From CAVHXA01 sp963639765 (GTDB lineage Bacteria; Bacillota; Clostridia; Oscillospirales; Oscillospiraceae), in assembly GCA_963639765.1 (NCBI GenBank), contig CAVHXA010000019.1:1-33683 (forward strand): DNA of 33,683 nucleotides. Direction: 5' to 3'. Of the stretch, positions 8,226 to 16,800 are shown in pieces. How positions within the stretch are numbered: the stretch's first letter is position 1; every line of letters starts with the position of its first letter. Below the pieces are notes generated by a model. It ran no database searches, had not been told where the DNA came from, and saw only the letters and a list, made by a program, of their open reading frames with translations. The position numbers and the translations under genes were made by a program.

Positions 8226-8315
8226 AGTTGGTTCCTCCTGTGGTACCTGTTTTAACAGTCATGGAATGTTCCCATCATACTTGCCCATGCAGACTGTGTC
8301 AAGCGTAAAAGACTG

Positions 8316-8344
8316 TTGCGGGCTTTGAATGCTTGTGTTATACT
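8316..8344 (+). promoter_or_regulatory. Probable promoter of the trpS unit
   Basis: TTGCGG (8316-8321), a 17-base spacer and TATACT (8339-8344). The start codon of trpS follows 42 bases later. The -10 is strong, the -35 moderate. Confidence 0.6.
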
Positions 8345-8386
8345 ACAGAAAGTACATAATTTCAACATACACGAGGTTCAATAAAG

Positions 8387-9385
8387 ATGGACGAAAAAAA
8401 AACGATTTTCAGCGGCATTCAGCCAAGCGGTGATCTCACTCTCGGCTCCTACTTTGGTGCTTTAAAAAACTGGGTAGAATTATCCGAACAATACTCCTGC
8501 TACTACTGCATTGTTGATATGCATGCTATTACTGTGCGTCAGATACCATCAGATTTACGCAGACACACGCTCAATCAATTGGCCCAGTATGTTGCGTGCG
8601 GCCTTGATCCAAACAAAAACACAATTTTCATCCAGAGCCATGTTTCTGCCCACGCTGAGCTGTCGTGGATACTTAACTGTTATACCATGTTCGGTGAGCT
8701 TAGCCGCATGACGCAATTCAAAGATAAATCACAAAAGCATGCAGATAATATTAATGCCGGTTTGTTTACATATCCATCCCTGATGGCGTCGGATATTCTG
8801 CTTTATCAAGCAGACCTAGTTCCTGTCGGAGCCGACCAGAAGCAACATGTTGAGCTTACGCGAGATATTGCACAGCGTTTCAATAATATTTACGGTGATG
8901 TCTTTACAATACCTGAGGTGTATATTCCCAAAATTGGTGCCAGGATCATGAGTCTTACAACACCTACAAATAAAATGTCCAAGTCAGATACTGACCCAGG
9001 TGGCTGTATCTATCTGATGCAAAGTCCCGAACAAATCATTCGATGCTTCAAAAAGGCTGTGACAGATTGCGATGCTTGTGTACGCTATGATCCAGAAAAT
9101 AAGCCGGGTGTATCCAATCTGATGCAAATTTATTCCTGTGCTACAGATAAGACTCTGCAGCAGATTGAAGACGAGTTTATTGGCAGAGGCTATGGTGACT
9201 TTAAGCCGGTGGTTGGTGAGGCAGTAGTTGAGAAATTGCGTCCAATTCGTGAAAAAGCCGAAGATTTGATGAAAAACAAGGATTATCTGCAAACCCTTTA
9301 TCGTATGGGAGCCGAAAAAGCTGCGTGTTGCGCAAATCGCACTCTTGAAAAAGTGAAAAAAAAGGTAGGTTTCGTTGCTCGGTAG
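8387..9385 (+). CDS. trpS: Tryptophan--tRNA ligase
   Basis: Class I synthetase of 332 residues, the standard bacterial TrpRS length; it charges tRNA-Trp. The N-terminus reads IFSGIQPSGDLTLGSYFGAL, the Trp/Tyr form of the HIGH region. KMSKSDTDPGG is the KMSKS loop, and the tryptophan and adenylate pocket is visible as YPSLMASDILLYQADLVPVG and the QKQHVELTRDIAQRFN helix. ATG at 8387 with GAGG 10 bases upstream. No T-box or Trp-codon leader is evident in the 160 bases upstream. tagO-like gene follows after 16 bases, so the two are probably cotranscribed. Confidence 0.97.
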   Translation: MDEKKTIFSGIQPSGDLTLGSYFGALKNWVELSEQYSCYYCIVDMHAITVRQIPSDLRRHTLNQLAQYVACGLDPNKNTIFIQSHVSAHAELSWILNCYTMFGELSRMTQFKDKSQKHADNINAGLFTYPSLMASDILLYQADLVPVGADQKQHVELTRDIAQRFNNIYGDVFTIPEVYIPKIGARIMSLTTPTNKMSKSDTDPGGCIYLMQSPEQIIRCFKKAVTDCDACVRYDPENKPGVSNLMQIYSCATDKTLQQIEDEFIGRGYGDFKPVVGEAVVEKLRPIREKAEDLMKNKDYLQTLYRMGAEKAACCANRTLEKVKKKVGFVAR

Positions 9386-9401
9386 GAAAGGAGCCTGATC
9401 T

Positions 9402-10625
9402 ATGGATACGCAACTGCAACTTGTGCTGTACATACTGTTAAGTATATTTGTTGCGGCACTTGTTTCATTCTGCGCAACACCTCTGGTTCGCATTCTGGCT
9501 TTTAAAACAGGTATCGGACTAGACATACCGAAAGACAACCGACGAATGCACAAAGTACCTATCCCAAGGCTGGGCGGATTAGCGATATTTTTGGGGTTTT
9601 TTATAAGTGTGCTGCTTTTTTCTCAAATTGACCGTCCGCTTCGGGGAATTCTTCTTGGCGCAGTTATGATCGTTGTCCTTGGAGCGTTGGATGATGTGCT
9701 TCAACTAAAAGCATTACCAAAGTTTATTGTGCAGATTTTAGCAGCAGGTGTAGCAGTATACTATGGATGCAGAATCCAGTATGTTTCAAATCCCAATCTA
9801 TTTAGTGCTTCACCATATGTTGATCTTGGTATAATGTCTGTACCAATAAGCATTATCTGGATCGTTGCAATTACAAACTCTGTTAACTTTATCGACGGAC
9901 TTGACGGTCTGGCATCCGGTGTTTCAGCTATAAGCGCGGGGACGCTATTGGTTATCGCATTGCTGGTTTCTGAGGCGGATATAGCTATCCTTATGGCCGC
10001 CCTGCTAGGTGCCTGCTTGGGATTTATCCCATATAATCTAAATCCCGCTAAAATATTCATGGGTGATACAGGTGCTACTTTTTTAGGGTATATTCTGGCC
10101 ACAGTATCTGTAACAGGATTGTTTAAAATGTATACGATTATCTCTTTTGCCGTTCCTTTCTTGGTGTTGGGCCTGCCAATCTTTGACCTTTGTTTTGCAG
10201 TACTTCGTCGTCTGGCAAAAGGCCAAAATCCAATGACGGCTGACAGAGGTCATGTACACCACCGGTTGATTGATATGGGATTTAATCAAAAACAGGCTGT
10301 CGCGATTGCATATTTGCTTACAGCGATTCTGGGCTTGTCTGCTGTGGTTTTGACTACTTCGGGCGAGGCCAAAGCCATGTTGCTGCTTGGTTCTGTTATT
10401 GTGGTAGGAGCAATTGGCTTTGAGGTAATTTATCACCTGCGGCCTCACCATGACCAGGAACGAGTAGATGCTGCAACCGTTGAATCTCAGGGCGAAAGCC
10501 AAGATGACATATCCGTGTATTCGCCTTCTATATCGCCGGAGGCTGAAGAAGCTGATGAGGATAAAACTGCAATTAATCATTCATGCAAAAATACTATTGG
10601 GTCGACAAATCAGGAGGAACCATGA
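9402..10625 (+). CDS. tagO: Undecaprenyl-phosphate GlcNAc-1-phosphate transferase family (TagO/WecA)
   Basis: A polytopic membrane enzyme of 407 residues that moves a UDP-sugar phosphate, normally GlcNAc-1-P, onto undecaprenyl phosphate and so starts wall teichoic acid or other cell-wall glycopolymers. It shows the family motifs in order: RRMHKVPIPRLGGLAI, the Asp pair in GALDDVLQLKALPKF, NFIDGLDGLASGVS, NPAKIFMGDTGATFLGY and the cytoplasmic DRGHVHHRLIDMG. About ten hydrophobic segments are present. The last 60 residues are acidic and hydrophilic and extend beyond the conserved core. It overlaps the next gene by ATGA (10622-10625), which implies translational coupling to the UDP-GlcNAc 2-epimerase and common use in a ManNAc-GlcNAc linkage unit. 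MraY is excluded by the HVHHR motif form. Confidence 0.92.
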   Translation: MDTQLQLVLYILLSIFVAALVSFCATPLVRILAFKTGIGLDIPKDNRRMHKVPIPRLGGLAIFLGFFISVLLFSQIDRPLRGILLGAVMIVVLGALDDVLQLKALPKFIVQILAAGVAVYYGCRIQYVSNPNLFSASPYVDLGIMSVPISIIWIVAITNSVNFIDGLDGLASGVSAISAGTLLVIALLVSEADIAILMAALLGACLGFIPYNLNPAKIFMGDTGATFLGYILATVSVTGLFKMYTIISFAVPFLVLGLPIFDLCFAVLRRLAKGQNPMTADRGHVHHRLIDMGFNQKQAVAIAYLLTAILGLSAVVLTTSGEAKAMLLLGSVIVVGAIGFEVIYHLRPHHDQERVDAATVESQGESQDDISVYSPSISPEAEEADEDKTAINHSCKNTIGSTNQEEP

Positions 10626-11764
10626 AAAAAATAATGCTGGTTTTTGGGACTCGCCCAGAAGCAATAAAGATGGCCCCGTTGGCTCTTGAAATGGCTAAAA
10701 CAAATGATCTTGCTCCTGTTTGTTGCGTTACAGCCCAGCATCGTGAAATGCTTGATTCCATGCTGGAAGTTTTTCAACTTATTCCTGACTACGACCTGAA
10801 CATCATGCAGCCCAATCAAACCTTGTCTGCCATTACATCAAGGACTCTTCTCGGCCTGGACAACATCCTCAATCAAACGACGCCAGATATGTTGCTTGTT
10901 CATGGAGATACAACCACGGCACTTGGCGGAGCACTTGCTGGATTTTACCATAAAATTCCTGTTGGTCACGTTGAAGCCGGACTTCGCAGTTTCGATTCCT
11001 ATTCACCATATCCCGAAGAAATGAATCGCATTCTTGTGGATGATATTGCATCGCTGAGTTTTTCCCCAACTGCGGCAAACGCCCAAAATCTATTGCGCGA
11101 GTCAGCTGGCGGCCAGATTTTCGTTACTGGAAATACTGTGATCGATGCGATGAAATATACTGTGAAAACAAATTATCGATTTTTAACGACATCTTTGAAC
11201 GAACTGGATTACATACATAAAAAGATTATAGTCGTGACGTGCCATAGGCGTGAAAATTATGGTAAACCAATGGAAGATATCTTTGCAGCTGTTCGTGACA
11301 TAGTATTAAATCACTCAGATGTTGAAGTAGTGTATCCGGTTCATCTCAGTCCAACAGTGCAGGAATGTGCCCATCGTATTCTTGGCGGAATTCACGGCAT
11401 TCATCTTATACAACCATTGAACGTTGAGGAAATGCATAACCTTTTATCCAGATGCTATCTTGTTATGACAGATTCTGGCGGGCTTCAGGAGGAAGCACCA
11501 GCCCTAGGAAAGCCTGTTTTGGTATTACGACGTGAGACGGAACGACCAGAGGCGGTTACGGCGGGAACGGTGAAACTTTCCGGTATATCTTACAACACAA
11601 TCTATGCTGATGCGCATCGTCTGCTGACAGATGAAGCGTATTATCAATCAATGGCAAGGGCTGTAAATCCCTATGGCGATGCAAAAGCATGTGAAAGAAT
11701 TATCGATGCTATTCGTTGGCACTTTAACCCAGAACGACAGCGGCCGGCAGACTTTAAGCCTTGA
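10622..11764 (+). CDS. wecB: UDP-N-acetylglucosamine 2-epimerase (non-hydrolysing)
   Basis: Interconverts UDP-GlcNAc and UDP-ManNAc in the cytoplasm; called mnaA in Gram-positive wall teichoic acid work. The 380-residue length fits. Motifs: VFGTRPEAIKMAPLALEM at the N-terminus, HGDTTTALGGALAGFY, VGHVEAGLRSFD, VTCHRRENYG, and the UDP site SGGLQEEAPALGKPVLVLR with RETERPEAV. An upstream in-frame ATG exists at 10583, but the start at 10622 has AGGAGG five bases before it and makes the protein begin MKKIMLVFGTRPEA as in homologues. It overlaps tagO by four bases. The product would supply ManNAc to the glycopolymer begun by TagO. Confidence 0.95.
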   Translation: MKKIMLVFGTRPEAIKMAPLALEMAKTNDLAPVCCVTAQHREMLDSMLEVFQLIPDYDLNIMQPNQTLSAITSRTLLGLDNILNQTTPDMLLVHGDTTTALGGALAGFYHKIPVGHVEAGLRSFDSYSPYPEEMNRILVDDIASLSFSPTAANAQNLLRESAGGQIFVTGNTVIDAMKYTVKTNYRFLTTSLNELDYIHKKIIVVTCHRRENYGKPMEDIFAAVRDIVLNHSDVEVVYPVHLSPTVQECAHRILGGIHGIHLIQPLNVEEMHNLLSRCYLVMTDSGGLQEEAPALGKPVLVLRRETERPEAVTAGTVKLSGISYNTIYADAHRLLTDEAYYQSMARAVNPYGDAKACERIIDAIRWHFNPERQRPADFKP

Positions 11765-11787
11765 ACTTAAAATGGAGCACAGTATAT

Positions 11788-12531
11788 ATGAACAAGCAAA
11801 AAAAAAGAACTGCCTGGTTTGTGGCTTTTCTTGCTGTTGTTGTGATGCTGGCCTTGATACTGGTATATCATATTATTTTTCACAAGGATCAGGCTACAAT
11901 AATTGCTCTACCGGATCCTGTGGTGACTGTGCAAGCCGAGCAATTGCCTGCATCCTCACAGGAGGATTTGTTTATTGACCTTGGTCCGGAAAATCTACAA
12001 GGCTTTTTGTCTGCCATACAGGCTGCAGAATCCTTCTCATGTACCTATACTACGACACTGACTACAATATCCGGAAAGCGAATACGTACGATTCAAATCT
12101 GGAAAAAACAAGATCAACTAAGGGCAGTGATTTCTGACGGTCAGACCATACGAAATCTGCTTTTGTGCGATCATGTGCTTTGGCTGTGGTATAATTCAGA
12201 TATGCGAGTCGTCGAAATCGCAAACCCATCTGTAGATTTCCTTGATTTTTGTGGGATACCAACTGTTCAGCGCTTTCTTGATGACTGGAGCGGATATATA
12301 ACTGATTGCAGCTATGAAACTGCAGTATCTGGCGAGTCGATCCTTCTAGTCACAGGGTGTAACAATACAGAAGGCCAGACATGTCAAATCAGCCTAGATA
12401 CCGGCATGCTGCTTCAGACGTCCAAATGGGACGAATCCGGCACCTTCTATGAAGTAATGCAGACTGATTATCAAATCCTTACGCCAGCAGATGAGGACTA
12501 CCAATCTGCATTTGATCTACCAGACAAATAA
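11788..12531 (+). CDS. Membrane-anchored LolA/RseB-like protein, function unknown
   Basis: A 247-residue protein with a basic N-terminus (MNKQKKR) and one membrane anchor at about residues 9-30 (VVMLALILVYHIIF), followed by an extracytoplasmic domain. That domain alternates beta strands (TYTTTLTTISGKRIRTIQIW, LRAVISDGQTIRNLLL, VLWLWYNSDMRVVEI) in a way that resembles LolA/RseB-type lipid-binding folds, a guess from pattern only. No lipobox is present. I prefer ATG 11788, with GGAG 10 bases upstream, over the TTG at 11761 that overlaps the wecB stop. It lies 23 bases after wecB and 32 before the PspC gene, so it is probably in the same operon and may serve the cell envelope. Confidence 0.7.
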   Translation: MNKQKKRTAWFVAFLAVVVMLALILVYHIIFHKDQATIIALPDPVVTVQAEQLPASSQEDLFIDLGPENLQGFLSAIQAAESFSCTYTTTLTTISGKRIRTIQIWKKQDQLRAVISDGQTIRNLLLCDHVLWLWYNSDMRVVEIANPSVDFLDFCGIPTVQRFLDDWSGYITDCSYETAVSGESILLVTGCNNTEGQTCQISLDTGMLLQTSKWDESGTFYEVMQTDYQILTPADEDYQSAFDLPDK

Positions 12532-12563
12532 AATATCACACATATTTACGGGGAGGGTTTTCT

Positions 12564-12758
12564 ATGGAAAAACGAATTTATCGCATTGAAGACGGAAAGA
12601 TGATTGCTGGTGTATGCGGTGGCTTGGCTGAATATTTTTCTGTGGATCCAACGCTTGTCCGTCTAGCATGGGTACTATTTTGTGCTTTGGGTGGAAGTGG
12701 TGTCTTGGCGTATATTATAGCTGCATTGGTTATTCCAAAAAAATCCAATATCAAGTAG
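12564..12758 (+). CDS. PspC-domain membrane protein
   Basis: A 64-residue protein that is almost only a PspC domain: KRIYRIEDGKMIAGVCGGLA, then AEYFSVDPTLVRLAWVLFCA and a hydrophobic helix GGSGVLAYIIAALVIPKK. PspC domains sense or protect the membrane in phage-shock-type envelope stress responses; stand-alone short versions are common in Firmicutes and lack a defined role. A GGGGAGGG ribosome site lies six bases before the ATG. It follows the LolA-like gene by 32 bases. No PspA or LiaF-type partner is visible in the window. Confidence 0.9.
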   Translation: MEKRIYRIEDGKMIAGVCGGLAEYFSVDPTLVRLAWVLFCALGGSGVLAYIIAALVIPKKSNIK

Positions 12759-12872
12759 ATCTATACAATCAACATATGTAAACGTCACTGCTTCCGGCAT
12801 CAGATGGCTTTGTTTGCAACACATATCTACAAAAATTTGATATGATTTGCAGCATAAATATTAGAGCGCAAA

Positions 12873-12900
12873 TCCACTTGCCGAATATTGCGGTGCTGTC
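12873..12900. repeat. Right-end remnant of the MITE-like repeat (copy D)
   Basis: CCACTTGCCGAATATTGCGG followed by TGCTGTC matches the right end of copies B and C (CTTGCC-A-ATTGTGCGGTATTGCC). No convincing left end is seen between 12759 and 12870, where the sequence is otherwise featureless. Confidence 0.5.
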
Positions 12901-12940
12901 TTAAAATAATCCATGGATTGAGAACCAGGAGGACTCTGCC

Positions 12941-13720
12941 ATGCTACTTACTATTGATGTCGGAAATACCAACATGGTATTCGGTTTATTTGAAAAAGAA
13001 GAACTGATAGGATCATTTCGCCTGAAAACCGGCTCAGATGCAACTTCTGATGAAATAGGCATTATGGCCAGTGAATATTTTCATCGTTTTGGCTACGACC
13101 CCATGGGTCTTGAAGCTGTAGTTGTTGCCTCTGTTGTACCGCATGTGATGTACTCTCTTACAAGTGCCATTATCAAATATTTTGGGAAAACACCTATTGT
13201 TGTTGACGAGGATGTAGATCCGGGACTTGAATATGATGGAGATGAACGTTTGGGTGCCGATCGAGCGGTTGGAATGATTGCAGCAATTGCAAAATACGGA
13301 AAGCCCCTGATTGTTCTTGATTTTGGTACAGCGACTACCGTTGATGCTGTAGCAGCCGACGGAACATATCGTGGGGGGACCATCGGAACAGGCCTTCGCG
13401 TAAGTATGGATGCATTAACCAAAGGAACCGCTTTGCTTCCGGGCGTTGAGCTTGCTATGCCCGACCATGTGATAGGACTTAATACCGTTGAACAAATTCA
13501 GGCAGGTGTGGTTGGCAGTTATGTTGGTGGAATCGAGTATCTCATTGAACGAATGACCAACGAACTTGGGGATGGCCCGGTTCAGGTTGTTGCAACTGGC
13601 GGACTAAGCCGAATGATCGCAAATAACACAAGCCGCATTCATGTGGTAGATCCACAGTTGGTCCTTGATGGTATTCGCTTATGCTATTACAAGTACATTG
13701 CTGAACATATGAAAAAATAA
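12941..13720 (+). CDS. coaX: Type III pantothenate kinase
   Basis: Phosphorylates pantothenate in the first step of coenzyme A synthesis; type III enzymes are not feedback inhibited by CoA. The 259-residue length is typical. It has the acetate/sugar-kinase-fold motifs LLTIDVGNTNMVFGLF (phosphate 1), GADRAVGMIAAI, LIVLDFGTATTVDAV with the catalytic Asp, the glycine loop GGTIGTGLRVSMDAL, and VVATGGLSRMI near the end. AGGAGG lies eight bases before the ATG. It stands between repeat remnants on both sides and is probably a separate unit. Confidence 0.96.
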   Translation: MLLTIDVGNTNMVFGLFEKEELIGSFRLKTGSDATSDEIGIMASEYFHRFGYDPMGLEAVVVASVVPHVMYSLTSAIIKYFGKTPIVVDEDVDPGLEYDGDERLGADRAVGMIAAIAKYGKPLIVLDFGTATTVDAVAADGTYRGGTIGTGLRVSMDALTKGTALLPGVELAMPDHVIGLNTVEQIQAGVVGSYVGGIEYLIERMTNELGDGPVQVVATGGLSRMIANNTSRIHVVDPQLVLDGIRLCYYKYIAEHMKK

Positions 13721-13744
13721 TGTAGATTCGTTAAAATAAACCTA

Positions 13745-13790
13745 TAAACACTGCATAATTCGTCCACAGTCTCATTATGCGGTATTTCTA
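13745..13790. repeat. Internally deleted MITE-like copy E, hairpin-forming
   Basis: A 46-base element in which a left end (AAACACTGCATAATTCGTCC) is joined almost directly to a right end (CTCATTATGCGGTATTTCTA). The two ends pair as arms of about 14 bases with one mismatch and one G-T pair around a 14-base loop. It lies between coaX and the large surface protein and may limit read-through. Confidence 0.6.
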
Positions 13791-13841
13791 TGAATTCATG
13801 TAATACAAGACAAAATACTGCTTTGAACAGGAGGAATTTCA

Positions 13842-16800
13842 ATGAAAAAGCGCTTTTTGTCCATTATTCTCTGCCTTTGCCTTGTTGTTGGTGTATTTCC
13901 TATCAGTGTGCTGGCATCTGCCACGTATTCTGTTACTTATGACGCGAATGGCGGAACAATCTCCGGTGGAACAACCTATACTGTTGGTGGTATTGCTGCC
14001 GGCAAGATTGCTATCACCAATTTAACCCCCAGCTGGAAAAATTATGAGTTTCTTGGGTGGAGTCAGAAAAAGGATGCTACTATGCCGGAATATCTGGCTC
14101 AGGGCGGTAATGGCACAAAAAAGGAATTTACTCTATCAAAAGACATTGTTCTTTATGCCGTCTGGCAGCCAAAAGTAGTGGATATCGAAATCTACAAGCC
14201 AGTCACAAAAATTTATGTAGGTGAAACCGAAACCTTAGACACAAAAATAACGACAAAGGCGAATACACAGAGTGATGCTCTGGTTAGCTGGACCAGCAGC
14301 GATCCATCGGTGTTACTGATTGAAAAATATACTGGTCAACTGATTCCTATTAAAAAAGGTACGGTTACAATTACCGCTGCAGCTGGACGTGATAACCCGA
14401 AAAGTGACAGCTGCGAGATAACGGTTAAAGATGACAAGGACGTTGATATCAACATTGACAGGCGCGGCATGAGTATGACCATAGGGGAGACAGACGATGT
14501 GCCGGATGATGATTTGGAATGGATAAGTATTGATCCGGATGTGGCTGTGATTGATGGAGATGAAGTTATCGCCAATGGGGCAGGGAAGACTGCTATTGTC
14601 GCGTTTGATGGTGAGGACGATATCGAAGTATGTTGGGTTGAAGTCTATGCCACACTGACATTAAACGCAAATGGAGGCAGTTTTGGACGCAGTAAGATCT
14701 ATGAACTTGAAACAAACGAAGGTCAGATTGATCTGTCATACAAATATGTCCCGGAACGTTCTGGATACAACTTTTCAGGATGGTCAAAAACTGCAACTGC
14801 GAAGGTTGCTGACTATAAAAAGAACGAAACCATATATCTGAGCAGTGATTCGGAGCTTTTTGCTGTGTGGCAGAAGGAAGTTAAAGAATTCTGGAAGGAC
14901 GACACAGACACAGATTGGTATGACAAAGACGAGGATGTTTTTTATATCAGTGCTCCAGAAGAACTGGCCGGTTTGGCTGAGCTTGTAAATGACGGCGAGA
15001 ACTTCGATGACTGCACTATTTATTTACAAGCAGATATCGATTTATGCGGGGAAAAAAATAAGGGTCATTGGACTGCAATCGGTACGAAAGAAACACCATT
15101 CTGCGGCGAATTTGATGGATGTGGCTATACTATTTCAGGTTTGTATGTTTCTGAAACTGTTAGCCAAAAAGATTGCTATGTTGGTTTGTTTGGCTATCTG
15201 GACGATGCCGGCATTCGAAATTTAGGTGTTGACGGGTTTGTGTCTGGCTCCAAAAGCGCGGACAAAACATCATCTGAATCATCTAAATCATCTGGCTATT
15301 TTGGCGGACTTGCTGGTTATGCATCTGACTGCCTGATTGAGAACTGCTGGAATACTGTATCGGTAGAAGGCGTTGACTATATTGGCGGTTTCCTTGGCTT
15401 TGCTGAAGAATTGAAAATCGAAAACTGCTGGTTTGCCGGCGAAACGGAACAATCGAATTCCAGCGACTACATCGGCGCGTTCATCGGATATGCAGAAAAC
15501 AGCGAAACCGGAAGCTGTTATTACCAGAAGGGATCCTCTTATAGCGCAGTAGGGAAGAGCGATAAGAATTCCGATTTTTCAGATGTGGAAGAATATAAAA
15601 AGGCTGATCTTTGCTCAGAAGATTTTGTTGAAATTTTGAATGATTGGGTTGAAGACCAGGATGACGATTCCTATATTCTCTGGGATATTTCCGATGCGAC
15701 ATCAGACTCCGGCTATCCTGATTTTATAAAATCTGTTCTGTGGACAGGTGTAATTGATACCGATTGGTATGACAAGTCACAGGTTACATTTACAATCACA
15801 ACTGCTGAGGAACTTGCAGGTCTGGCGGAACTTGTTAACGACGGAACCACTTTCAAAGGAAAGGAAATACTTTTAGGCGCCGATATCACAATTGGCTATC
15901 ATCATAATTGGACACCAATTGGAAATTATGATGATTCATTCTGTGGTATATTCGATGGCCGAGGCTACGAAATTAAGTCGATCCAGGTCGTGGATAACAG
16001 GGGAGAAGAGATCGGATTATTTGGGGTTGTAGAAGACGCTATGATCTGTAACCTTGGGGTTTCGGACTGCAAATTCAAGCAAACAGATGATGATGGTACA
16101 GCGGGAAGCGTTGTAGGTCTGGCGACTGACAGCAGCATTATTAACTGTTGGAGTGTTTCTGAATGTGAAACTGAGGGGATTGGCGGCGGTATTGTCGGAG
16201 AAATAGACGGGAGCAATGTTTATAACTGTTGGTTTGTCGGATCTGTTTCTGGTGACGTAGAAGGTGCCATTGCAGGTAAAGCAAAGAATAAGGCGAATAT
16301 AGCGAACTGCTACTATTTATCTCGCAGCGCACATGAAATTTGTGAGGAAACGTCGAAGGACTCCAGCGTTTCCGGTGAAGCGATGACAAATAAAGAAATG
16401 CTCTCTGATGACTTTGTTGATTCACTTAACGAATGGGTGAAAAAGCAAAATTCTGAGCAGTATTTTAGTTGGAAAAAACAAACAAATAATTATCCGTGCT
16501 TTTCGTCATTGCTGGTAACAGTTGTTTCGATATCCCTGGATAGTACAACTCTAAGGCTGAATGCCGGTGAGAGTAAAACTCTAAAGGCAACTGTTCAACC
16601 TGAAAACGCTACCTACTCTGATATTACATGGACATCTAGCAATGAAAAATCTGTTACGGTGAAAGACGGTGTTATTACAGCAATTGCAGACGGAGAAGCT
16701 GAAATTACTGCAGCAATTGGTGAAAAAACTGCAATTTGCCGTGTTGTTGTTGGGTCAGGTGGTATCGTAAGCGCTGACAATTCATGCTATAAGACATGTT

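Noticed and set aside
8226..8386. T-box leader upstream of trpS or gltX
   Set aside because: The space is only 161 bases, and no T-box core (AGGGTGGNACCGCG-type) or terminator is visible.
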